From: Hirudo medicinalis
Taxonomy: Eukaryota; Annelida; Clitellata; Hirudinida; Hirudinidae
Direction of reading: 5' to 3'
DNA length: 30,000 bases
Assembly: GCA_011800805.1 (NCBI GenBank)
Contig: MPNW01001068.1
Location: 41,190-71,189, forward strand
The translations under genes and the position numbers were made by a program. The number at the start of each line of letters is the position of its first letter. The stretch's first letter is position 1. Of this stretch, positions 9,331-18,880 are shown piece after piece. The notes beneath the pieces are model-generated. The model was not told where the DNA came from. It did not search any database and saw nothing but the letters and a program-made list of their open reading frames with translations.

Positions 9331-9571
9331 GTAAGTCAAAGTTCTTAAGCGAGAATTATTTGTCAAAGGGCTACTCGATCCTGACCCTGTAGAATTCGTC
9401 TTTTCTAATAAACTCTCATTTATCACGCTAGATCACCTCGTTTAAAATCGAATAATTGCACAAGTAACTCCGATATCCAGCTACTGAAAAGTTTCCGACA
9501 CTCAGTTCGACAGATCATGTCATGTCAAGTCGTCATCGGATGAGCTTTTCCTTAAGTTTGTCGAGCGGAAA

Positions 9572-10345
9572 ATGAAAACGCTTCGACTCAAACTCTTTTC
9601 GACTGTACTCGGCCTTTTGACAATTGGATTTAATGACGCCAAGAAGCCTGTCGACCCTGTGTGGCATGACATCCTGTACAACCAAATCATACCTAATTCA
9701 TTTTTGGCAGACTATAAACCTTTTGGAGCTGACAAAGAATGGTTGCAGCCGTACTACGAAAAAATATATACCGACCCTAAGTATTATCCGAAAAATTATG
9801 AGCCCAAATTCGGTCTGGAGGAAGATGAAGAGTCATTAATCCAATGCTACAAGCAGAACCAGAAGGACCAAGAAACAAGGCAGAAGGTTTGGCGGATAAT
9901 TATTCAAAAAATAATTATGCATTAAATTATAGGCCGACAGTTTATTAAGCTATAATTAATTTGCAACTAGTAGTTTTACTATTTGCATACAATTGCGGTC
10001 TTACGGTCTTAACCTCGTGATTAATATGACGCTGGCGTCATGACATATTTCTCCCCATAAAAGTAGTGGTTGGGACATGCCACTGCACAGGGGCCTCCAC
10101 CTACCAAAGAAACCAAACCTTATTTTTTGCTGCCAGGGGGGGCAACAGGACTGGCGCAGGGGCCTGTGGGCCTCCACCTGGGTAAATCCGGCGCTGATTG
10201 TAATCATTTCTTCGAAAATCAGGCAGCCGAAAGAAGCAAAGAGATGCAGAGGAAAGGCAAAGGACTTTGGAAGTCACAGAATCCAAGACCACTGTCTTCG
10301 TGGGACTGTTCGGGGAGCACCACGAGCTGCTTCGCTGGGTACTGA
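9572..10345 (+). CDS. Small secreted YYPK-family protein, copy 2 (function unknown)
   Basis: Exons 9572-9886 and 10223-10345 join in phase 0 (donor GTTTGG, acceptor AAAATCAG) to 145 residues. A signal peptide (MKTLRLKLFSTVLGLLTIGF) is followed by DAKKPVDPVW and a body that aligns with copy 1: F-x2-D-K-x-WL-x-P-Y, YYPKNYEPKFGLEEDEESL, one Cys, then a charged Gln/Lys/Asp tract to the intron. Exon 2 has SSWDCSGSTTSC, the same SSW and C-x6-C as copy 1. Same strand, same intron position and phase, and 1.2 kb separation point to a tandem duplication. AATAAA at 10427-10432 fits as the polyadenylation signal. Exon 2 is the less certain part, as conservation there rests on few residues. Confidence 0.65.
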
Positions 10346-10426
10346 GGCGATCCCTAATCCGAAATGGAATTTTCACATCTCCTAAGATCTTCTTACATCT
10401 TAAATCTACTGGGTTTTTTTAAAATT

Positions 10427-10432
10427 AATAAA
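10427..10432 (+). promoter_or_regulatory. Polyadenylation signal for YYPK gene 2
   Basis: AATAAA about 80 bases after the stop codon at 10345. Confidence 0.45.
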
Positions 10433-11864
10433 TTATTTTATGTAAATTATTCAAAATATGATAAACAATAGAATTAAAAACGTGAAACCATTTTACTCAG
10501 ACATTTATTTTCGTAATCAGCCAGCCAAGCAGGGTCTTGACCATGACATTAGACTCTTCGTGACATTAGACTAAGGTGACGCAACAATTTACATCTTTAC
10601 AATTTCGATTGCATTACGAAATATTAAGGTCCTAGTAATTTGAATGTCATGAAAGCTGGGTAAACCACTCATCCTGTAATCAATTTGCACTCGAAAGACA
10701 GCTTTATCCGTGAATTGACTGAGACACTCAAATATTTCAAAATGATAAACCGATGACAGCCGATAATCACCGTACCTGCGTCCAATAAATCACCTGAAAA
10801 TAAGCGGTTTCAAACTGGCAGGTGTACACTTTACACGCCTTTAACTACGCGAAGCCACAATAATCATTCATATTCTATTACATTACGTTACGTTACGTTA
10901 CGTTACGTTACATTGCGTTACGCTCGCAACACGACCTGAGTCGCCAGGGATCGCCCTGTTGATGGTCGTTAACGTTCACAACCTAACTAGATGATCGGGA
11001 CGGCGCTTTGGAGCTAGATGATTCACGCCTCGAATCCGTGCTACCATCGCGAGAGGCGGGAGACTTAATCATTTAGACCTTGATGGAGCTCAGGGAGAGT
11101 CCTTGGGCTGTATAAATGGTCGGGCGATTGTAGTGCCTTCACAAATACGCAATCCTAACAAGAATTTTTTAAAACATCCTCCTGCTTCTTCCCTTTCTTA
11201 CCTTCACGTAAGGTTCGGACGCCCCTAGGCGGAACAGCCACGGGCCCCTGTTATGTCAATTTGGTAATGGCAAAAAAAAAATTGGTCACGATCATGTTTT
11301 CATATTTTAAAACCCGGGTGGAATAAACGAACGTAATCCTCAGTAACACGACAGATGCGTTGATGGATTCATTCGACGACAATTTGGATGAGGTTGAAAC
11401 AGATTGATTGATGCATCCGTTGGCAACTCGTTCAATCAGTTCAATCAGATCCCTCGAATAAAAGAAGCTGCAAGAGACCACGAAGTAATTATGCAATCAT
11501 AAAAGTTTCCAATCAACAGGTGTGTTTGTGAAACAGAAAAACCACCTTCCACTACAAACACAAACTCCTTTTAGAACTTAAATTGTTTGAATAGTCACTC
11601 AACTCATCAGTTGAGTTGTACTGACCTTCGTCAGTTAACTGAAAAATTGTTTTTTGTTTGTCTAATATCTACTTGTAAAGATTATCGTTGAGTCAAATTA
11701 ATCATTCTTCCTAGTCCCACCTCAGTACAACAACAACAAATGCATAAATATTTCATGTGCCAGAAGTTGATGACCCACTGGCGGTGACGCTCGGATAGAT
11801 CTTTTTACAGTCTGTGCAGGGCTTTACACTTATTTTTCACTGCTGTCATTGTCGGTGCTGAAGA
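10433..11864. other. No gene seen; upstream region of Ly6 gene D
   Basis: Mostly unique DNA. It contains a short TTACG pentamer repeat (about 10881-10915). No further exon was recognised on either strand. The final part must include the promoter of the gene starting at 11865, but no element could be assigned. Confidence 0.5.
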
Positions 11865-12943
11865 ATGGCCAAGGGGAAGGAACCTAAAAAAGCTTTGGAT
11901 CTTATTTTCGTACTTATTTCATTCTTGGTCGATGCCCACTGTGTCCGTGAGAATTCTTTTTGTATTTGCATTTAGCCGATAGTTTAGTTTACTGTCTTAT
12001 GTATCCCATTCGGGTGTGAAGGCACCTACATCGCGCCACAGAGACCCGAGGGCACACCCTGCCGCCGTAGGCTGGGTTGCGAACAAGGCACCGTACGATT
12101 ACTGCCATTACATTACATTACATTACAACCCGCAAGCACAATTCCTAGTTGTGAGTTGAATCCCCCATGCGGTATGAGGTTGAGCCAAAAACTTGCTCAC
12201 CAATTGCTATAACTTTATTAATAGTTTCTCCAAGTAATCCAGTTTCTTTTTTGTTTTAAACCATGGATTTAAAATGTCAATTAAGATTCCAAATCTTGTC
12301 ACCCACAGGTGACGTTATGACCTGTTTCTCTTGCAAAGAGTACGAAAAGGGCGGAGAATGTGATAAACTCACTCCTGCTTCAGACATGCTCTCCTGGTGC
12401 CCTGTCCAAGGATCGTACACATTTGCCTTGGACAAGTGTACCACTATCCAAAGAACAAGTACTCCGCTAGCCGATTACTGGCTCATCAGTTAACGGGAGC
12501 CAGCTGGCTATCCCGAATTTCATGAACATAACATAGAATATCTGTCCACGTGTCACTAACATTTGACTTGTCTAATGTCACAGAACTATTATTAACTAAT
12601 CAAACTGTAGTTTATAACTGCAATTTGAAAAGTAATAAGTTTAACGAGCAGGCTCACGTTAGACACCTCCACGCTCCACCTGGATCAACAACAAATGACA
12701 AAATGCTTCTGCCTTTCAGATAAAAAGACAGGCCAGTACATGGTGGAAAGGTCTTGTGGCATCTCCAACCTGCTGGAAGAACACGGTGTGGGCTGTCGCA
12801 ACAAGGAAAATTACGAATACGAATGGCGTGAATGTGTCTGCGAATTCAGCCGTTGCAACGGGTCGCCGACCTCGACCCTCCCTGGCCCGGTCTGGGAGAC
12901 CCTGGGCTTGGTGTTATTCGTGCAGTTAGCCGTTGGAAGTTAA
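11865..12943 (+). CDS. Ly6/Quiver-like three-finger protein D (secreted, probably GPI-anchored)
   Basis: Exons 11865-11946, 12309-12458 and 12720-12943 give 151 residues, phase 1 at both joins. Exon 1 encodes MAKGKEPKKALDLIFVLISF..., a signal peptide with a basic start, ending at donor GTGAGA. Exon 2 begins DVMTCFSCKE and ends DKCTTIQRT before donor GTACTC. Exon 3 (after GCCTTTCAG) has ERSCG, GC, CVCEFSRCNG and a hydrophobic tail (VWETLGLVLFVQLAV), consistent with GPI attachment. All ten domain cysteines are present. Intron 1 contains a diverged SINE (11972-12130). The gene converges on the CenH3 gene, with 411 bases between their stop codons. Confidence 0.8.
11972..12130 (-). mobile_element. 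tRNA-derived SINE, copy 3 (diverged)
   Basis: Shares ATTTAGCCGAT, CCCATTCGGGTGTGAAGGCAC and GGCTGGGTTGCGAAC with the copy at 8801-9008 in the same order, ending in a short CATTA repeat. It lies in intron 1 of Ly6 gene D. The tRNA-like head is hard to read, so it is an older or truncated copy. Confidence 0.6.
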
Positions 12944-13354
12944 GGCATAACGATCGTTTAGCTGGGAGATCTAAGCGCAAGGGATTTTTGAAATGTTTTT
13001 CAGATATAATTCTTTAATGCCATTTTTTTGGGGTTTTATGTCTGGCTGTGAGGGATACCTAACCCTAACCCCCTCAAAGTGGCCGAACCAAGGTGGTGCC
13101 TCTGCTACCAAGTAGTTTATAATCGGCGACATTGCAAGTAATTATTAATATTATTATTATTATTATTATTATTATTTACTATTTATCAATCGATAAGATT
13201 AAAGCTGTACTCATCATCTTTACTCAAATCGTGAAAAAGAATAATTACTTGCCGTTAGATCTTGTCACTTAAAAGTACAAAATAAAAACCAAAAATTAAA
13301 CAAACACTATCAATGGATTCCATCCTTTATCGACTGCAGTACTCAAGACCGACC

Positions 13355-14578
13355 TCACGACCTGTTGTACCCTCTTATTTTTCGAGCTAGTTGGATATCT
13401 TTCGGCATAAGAGTGACTCTCTTATCGTGAATTGAACACATGAGAGCGTCTTCCAGCAGATGTACGACGTAGGCTTCCGTAGCCTTGTAAAAGATTGTCA
13501 TCAAATAAAAATGTTTAACTTTGAGATAAATAATAAATATTCACGAGATTTTGACAATTAACCTCCTGAAGGCATTCTAGGGCGAGCACTTGCCACCTCA
13601 GCCCCTCCAGAGCAGTAACTCTGCAACAGACCTCTTTCACCTTAACATAATTTATGTTAATTTATTCGTAATAATAATAATAAACAATCACCCGAGTTGG
13701 CCAATAGAAGAGTCACATGAACATGCATATTCGAGCCTATTATTATTAACTAATTAAAAAATTATATAATTAAAAATCCGAAAATCCTAACCACTCTGGA
13801 GAAGGGCAGCTTTGTGATCAAGAGGTTGGTCGTCTTCTGGAACTTCCTGATCTCCTTCAGAGCCCTTGTGCCAGGCCTGAACCTCCTAGCTGGAAAGGTC
13901 AAGCGCCAACCAATGAAAACAACTCTATTTGAAAACGACAGACAAACAACTTTTTACAAATATTGATAATATTTAATTTACAAATTTAATAATTTATAAA
14001 TATTATGATATTGATCTTAACATAACGTAATGCATAATAAATACGCCATAATAACAGATAAATTCAAAAAAATGAATTACAAAGATATGAAGCAAAAAAT
14101 AATGAACACCCTTCGCTATCTTGTCGTCGCATGGCTTCTCGACGATGTTCTTCTTGATGGACCTCTTTCCACTATCCGATGATGCATTGTCCTACAAAAA
14201 AACATAAAATACATTCACAAATACAGAATCAATTTTAAAACATTACATTAAAACGGTACCATTCTAGGTACCGCTTGTTGTTCAGCACCGCCATACACCA
14301 TCAGGGTCGCCGAGAGGGGGTAGGGGAAACTGCCCAGGGGCCTCCCGGGTTTTAAAATATTAAAATATCACAATCATGACCTTTTTTTGCTTCTCCATTA
14401 CTAAATTGACATAACATAGGGGCACGAAATTTCTTTTGGCGATACAAAACCAACACCTAGATTAAGTTTTTAATAAGTCAAATCTAAACAAATACCAAAA
14501 AATCTCAAATACCTTTGAAACTCTCTTCTTGGGAATCCTGGATTTCCTCCGACAGGAAGAACGACGCGAAGATTTCAT
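13355..14578 (-). CDS. CENPA: Centromeric histone H3 variant (CENP-A / CenH3), five exons
   Basis: Exons on the minus strand: 14578-14513, 14191-14110, 13889-13792, 13640-13563 and 13483-13355; all introns GT-AG, phases 0, 1, 0, 0, total 150 residues. The histone fold is unmistakable: [31 protein letters not shown], then [36 protein letters not shown] and [23 protein letters not shown] hallmarks: loop 1 between the R/K-E and the helix-2 aromatic is two residues longer than in H3, that aromatic is Trp rather than Phe, Thr follows RPG, and the N-tail ([19 protein letters not shown]...) is basic and lacks the H3 ARTKQ start. It would replace H3 in centromeric nucleosomes and specify kinetochore position. 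The H3-like end of helix 3 (CSIHDKRV) is intact and the C-terminus is GYNRS. Canonical H3 genes lack introns. Confidence 0.92.
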
Positions 14579-14742
14579 CTTTTCCTTCTCACAAAATCTT
14601 AATTCCAAACCAGCAGCGCTGGCTTTTTCGTTCCCTTATTTAATTACTATGAGATAATAAATTAAATCTTAGTCTACGGAGACTAATGATTATTGATGAT
14701 GATTAATGATCACTCCCATCTTCTTCGGTGAGCAGCTACAGA

Positions 14743-14783
14743 ATTTTGAAACCAAATGTTTGGCGGCAAAACGAATTTGAATT
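14743..14783 (-). promoter_or_regulatory. Possible E2F/CHR cell-cycle element upstream of CenH3
   Basis: TTTGGCGGCAAAA at 14759-14771 is one base from the E2F-type consensus TTTGGCGGGAAA. It lies about 180 bases upstream of the CenH3 start, flanked by two TTTGAA motifs (14745-14750 and 14777-14782) that match the CHR element of G2/M genes. Vertebrate CENPA is cell-cycle regulated, so this is plausible, but these are short motifs found by eye. Confidence 0.35.
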
Positions 14784-14789
14784 TTGTCC

Positions 14790-15367
14790 GGCGTTTGTGA
14801 ATTGTCTGAAATATTCATTTCAATATTTTTCTTTGCTTTTGAAAATAATCACGAATTTGAAAAATAATTTTAAAAAATCATCTTAATAATAATCAATGTG
14901 TCGATCTTAAAATATTAAGTTTGCAAATTGCTGGTCTTATCATCTCGTACATGCCGGTGAACACAATTCCCAAAATAGTTCGCGAATAAATATTTACGCC
15001 GATAAGTGAATTAATAATTAGAAAAACAAGTGCATTAAAATAATTTATTTATTGATCATTTATTTATAAATATTGATTTTTTGGAATGCTGAATTGAACT
15101 AACTTCAACATAGAACGACAACAATCCGAATCCGACGAGATTGTAACATTGAAAAGTAACAACGCAAACATTCCTAAAAATTATTTCACCACACAATTAT
15201 AATATTAATAATTATTATTATTATAATTCATAAATTAACTTTTAAACAACTCAAGCAATAAATCATTGAACACCAGCGGAGAGCAGACGATTTTCAAGAC
15301 GTTCTGCGAGGTTGTTGCTGGTGTTCGGCTGTTGTTGGATTGGATGATTCATTTCAGGTTTATTGTC

Positions 15368-15402
<35 letters not shown>

Positions 15403-15600
15403 AGTTTTCCGTCTCAATATTCCGTCATCCTCCATGTTCTCAAAATCTTAGAAAAATCCAAGATGGCCGAGTTGTAAACTTTACGGACGCCTGACGCCAG
15501 ATTGGAAATAAAAATCTTAAAGGCACAGGTTACGAACCTCATGATGTAGTTGCATTGAAAGTCAAACAAGGAAGTTGTTCTCGTTGCTTCCAAAACAAAA
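14790..15600. other. Intergenic DNA between CenH3 and the glycosyltransferase-like gene
   Basis: AT-rich DNA with a TTG/TGA triplet run (15362-15408). The two genes diverge from here, so both promoters lie between about 14580 and 15940. No exon was recognised. Confidence 0.5.
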
Positions 15601-15607
15601 CATTTGC

Positions 15608-15782
15608 AGGTCGGCCGAATGGGTTGCGTTCCAGCATACGGCGGTAATGCCAACAGTCGCAATGTGTCGTGTTCGAAACCCAGCCTGAACTAACGCAAGC
15701 GCCCTTGGGAAGGAGCGCTACATAAATGGTTAGCAAGAAGCGCCTCTGACGCTGTGCATGTGGCGCTATATAAATGAAGTAC
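15608..15782 (+). mobile_element. tRNA-derived SINE, copy 4
   Basis: Forward copy: box A-like TCGGCCGAATGGG at 15612, box B GTTCGAAACCC at about 15671, GCGCTACATAAATGG, then GCGCTATATAAATGAAGTAC at the 3' end. Estimated by eye near 90 percent identical to copy 1 on the opposite strand at 876-1066, so this subfamily moved comparatively recently. Confidence 0.78.
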
Positions 15783-15941
15783 AATTACATTTGTCTCGAG
15801 ACGTTTACATCTTACTGTTGTCTACTGACATGTTCATTTGTAACATTTACAAAAAATATTTCATACGTTCATTTGAGTAAAGCCTCGAATCAATCAACTG
15901 TTTTGGATTTTGGATTTCTCCATCTCCAGTGATCTTCATTT

Positions 15942-16594
15942 ATGGAGTTCAACAAGATGCTGAAGCTGGTTTTCCTCATGCTGCTGGGGACGGTCATCGT
16001 CATCGTCATCGTCGCTTACAATCACGTCAGCATCTCAACGAGCAGACAAAGTGGACCCCATCCATCAGTGATCACCGAGGACTTCGAAGCATTGAACTCA
16101 GAAATTATGAAGAAGCCATACCTCATGGTGATGTTTACAACTTTTAAAGAGGGCTCACCCCATCACGCCATTGCCCATGCTCTGGCCGCTGCCAACTGGG
16201 CGTCCTTCAGGAACCGGATCAAGCCAGTACTGTTCACTGACTTGACGCCAAGGGATAAGACGGACGGCCTGGACCTTACCCAAGTGGCTCTCAGTTACGG
16301 TTGGGACGTTCTGGCCATTCCCTCCAAGAGCTCGTACGGTGCTCCTCGTCTCAGGCCGATGTTCAGCATGGTTTGCCGACGATATAAGGCTTCCTTTTAC
16401 GGATATGCCAATGGTAATTTGTCAGTCATCGATGGTTCTAATTATTAATAATAACAATAATGTTGGTATGTATAATAATAATATTATAAAATTATGTAAT
16501 AATAATATTATAATTATAATAATATTAATAATAATTTTTATTTGTAATTTATTTTTATTATCTGGAGTTCATTTTTCGTTAGTGTAATATATTT

Positions 16595-16626
<32 letters not shown>

Positions 16627-16632
16627 CATCAC

Positions 16633-16674
<42 letters not shown>

Positions 16675-17373
16675 TGTTATTATTTGTCCCAGGTAACTTA
16701 AAACTTAAAATCACGAAATAAAATACCACAAAAAAGCAAAAAAAACCTGAAAAAATCAATCACCTAATACAGGTGATCTGCTTTTCGATGAGGGCCTCTT
16801 GAAGAGCCTCACCTTTGTGAATTCCATCTCTGGCTCTCACCTCAACGACAACGTCCTTCTCATTGGCAGGAGGACTGACGTCCGGCTGTACATTCCTCAA
16901 AGAGTCTTTAACTCTGACAATCCCAAGATTCTGAATCCATTTCTAGACGAGTTGAGGATCCAGTTCAACGTGTCAGAGCTGCACAAAATGGCTTCGTCTG
17001 GATTCTTAAGATCTCCGAACACGATCGACTACTTCTTCTTTACCAGAAAAGGTTCAACCTTCAAGTGGGACCTCATTGCCGACGTGGTCGTCGGGAGGAG
17101 AGCCTACGACCAGTACCTGGTCGTCAAGGCCATTGGATTCGGCGTGCACGTGATCGACCTGTCCAGCACGGCCCTGGTTCTCCACCTGTCTAAGCCTGGG
17201 GTTCTCGACACGGGCCTTGAGAACGTTGACACCAACTACAACCTCGAGCTCATAGGGAGGTTCCCTTACGTCCTCGGTACCACGGCCGGTTGCCTCTGTA
17301 CCTGGTGGAGGAGGTCATTTCTGGTCGAATCGTACTTGCAAAGAGGAAGCCAGAGATTGAGGAGTTTGCATAG
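15942..17373 (+). CDS. Type II membrane protein of nucleotide-diphospho-sugar transferase type (frame broken by one base)
   Basis: Exon 1 is 15942-16413 and exon 2 is 16773-17373; the intron is phase 1 and the join creates YGYANGDLLFDEGL, the pattern in which GT-A-like families keep their acidic metal/nucleotide site. Residues about 8-26 (KLVFLMLLGTVIVIVIVAY) are a membrane anchor, so the catalytic part should face the Golgi lumen. Other family-like blocks are FTTFKEG, NDNVLLIGRRTDV, DYFFFTRKG, ADVVVGRRAYDQYLV and NYNLELIG. At about 17285-17296 the frame runs into nonsense; a shift of one base continues as LYLVEEVISGRIVLAKRKPE to a stop at 17371-17373, giving 357 residues. I read this as a missing base in the assembly. 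The acceptor sugar is unknown. AATAAA at 17970-17975 is a possible polyadenylation site. Confidence 0.72.
16440..16682. repeat. AAT/ATT and ATC microsatellites in the intron of the glycosyltransferase-like gene
   Basis: AAT/TAA-rich DNA followed by (ATT)n and (ATC)n from about 16600 to 16675. All of it lies within intron 16414-16772. Confidence 0.92.
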
Positions 17374-17417
17374 ATTGTTGTTTGTATGCTGGACGGTGTT
17401 TCTAGATTTGTATACGC

Positions 17418-17785
17418 TCTGTGGGGTGGCTATATGGGTGGCTATATGGGTGGCTTTGTGGGGTGGCTGTGTGGGGTGACTATATGGGTGGATGTGTGGG
17501 GTGGCTGTGTGGGTGACTATATGGGTGGCTTTGTGGGTGACTATATGGGTGGCTGTGTGGGGTGACTAGATGGGTGGCTGTGTGGGGTGACTATATGGGT
17601 GGCTATATGGGTGGCTGTGTGAAGTGGCTATATGGGTGGCTTTGTGGGGTGACTGTATGGGTGGATGTGTGGGGTGGCTGTGTGGGTGACTATATGGGTG
17701 GCTGTGTGAAGTGGCTATATGGGTGGCTGTATGGGTGGCTGTATGGGGTGGCTATATGGGTGGCTGTGTTGGGTGGCTGTGGTTC
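17418..17785. repeat. 12-13 bp GGCTATATGGGT / GGCTGTGTGGGGT minisatellite
   Basis: About 29 copies of interleaved 12- and 13-base units (GGCTATATGGGT, GACTATATGGGT, GGCTGTGTGGGGT, GGATGTGTGGGGT), starting 45 bases past the stop of the glycosyltransferase-like gene, in its 3' untranslated region or just beyond. Gly/Trp/Tyr-rich open frames here are repeat shadows. Confidence 0.93.
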
Positions 17786-17789
17786 ATTA

Positions 17790-18215
17790 CTTTTGGAACT
17801 TGTGCGTACTGTGTGCGCTACGTGAAGTCAGTTATTATAGATTTTATATCCTTGGTGTTGTATTTTTTTACCTTAAGATGTTTTTAATGTTATCGTTGAA
17901 AAGTCTGCTTTATAAAAGATTCAGATGCCTGGAATCGTCTACATAATTTTTTTAAATATTCAATATTTCAATAAATTCCCAAGANGTTGAAATACGCCAT
18001 CATATATTTGTACTCTGTTATTATGAGGTCGCTTACTCATATTTCACTAATAAATATATTCACAGCATCTCGCATGTTTCAGAAAAATGAACGTTAATGA
18101 TCAAATGTTACTTTAAAGGTTCTGTTTAAATGGGTATCGGTGATGTGGAAAAGGTGGGCAGGATTGGTTAGAAACGGAGGGAACTACTCCAGGTATGCTG
18201 GTGTAAATATCGGTG
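17790..18215. other. No gene seen after the glycosyltransferase-like gene
   Basis: AT-rich DNA with an AATAAA at 17970-17975 that could end the upstream transcript. One undetermined base lies at 17985. Confidence 0.5.
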
Positions 18216-18217
18216 GA

Positions 18218-18292
18218 CTGTTGCTGCTGCTGTTGTTGTTGTTGTTGTTGTTGACGATGTTGATGATGATGATGATGATGATGATGCCGTTG
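18218..18292. repeat. TTG and GAT triplet microsatellites
   Basis: (CTG/TTG)n passing into (ATG)n. Confidence 0.92.
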
Positions 18293-18420
18293 TTTGCACG
18301 TTCATTATCGCTGGTAAATTTGAATTGTTTTTTCGAATTTTTGAAAATTATTAGTCGAGCTGAATGAATTCGCGAACACGTGCCGCGTCACGTGATTTGC
18401 GATCGTGACGTCATCGGTCG

Positions 18421-18525
18421 TACATTTATTTATTTATTTATTCATTCATTTATTTATTTATTTATTTATTTATTCATTTATTTATTTATTTATTCATTCA
18501 TTTATTCATTTATTTATTTATTTAC
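18421..18525. repeat. ATTT/ATTC tetranucleotide microsatellite
   Basis: Tandem TTTA/TTCA tetramers for about 100 bases. The Phe/Ile/Tyr-rich open frame across it is a shadow. Confidence 0.95.
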
Positions 18526-18597
18526 GGCTCGCGTCATGTCGTGTAAACAAAATGAAAAGCAGTCGATTTGGAATCTTAGAGGTCATTCCGATGAAAA

Positions 18598-18880
18598 AAG
18601 CTTTATCATCGTTTATCAGTTATCATTATCATCAGTTATCAGTTTATCAGTCATCATTGTCATCGTTTATCAAAATCTTATCAACCATTTTTGTGTTGCC
18701 ATTATCATCATCATCATCATCATCATCATCCTAGCATGTACGTTCGCGTGTACAATTCACCTCGAAGCCATCATCATCATCATCATCATCACTAGCATAA
18801 TCATTATCATCATCATCACTGGCATCATCATCATCATCACTACTAGCATCATCATCGCTATCATCATCATCATCGTTTGA
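18598..18880. repeat. ATC triplet array with interruptions
   Basis: TTATCA-type repeats followed by (ATC)n blocks separated by ACTAGCA and ACTGGCA spacers, unlike the pure triplet runs elsewhere. Confidence 0.93.

Noticed and set aside
10070..10222. Extension of YYPK gene 2 exon 2 upstream to 10070
   Set aside because: The paralogue and the phase-0 acceptor at 10223 define the exon start; the upstream part is intron with G/C-rich repeat-like sequence.
10219..10420. Alternative frame of YYPK gene 2 exon 2 running to about 10480 without a stop
   Set aside because: It looks protein-like but needs a phase that the upstream donor does not give, and it lacks the SSW and C-x6-C shared with copy 1.
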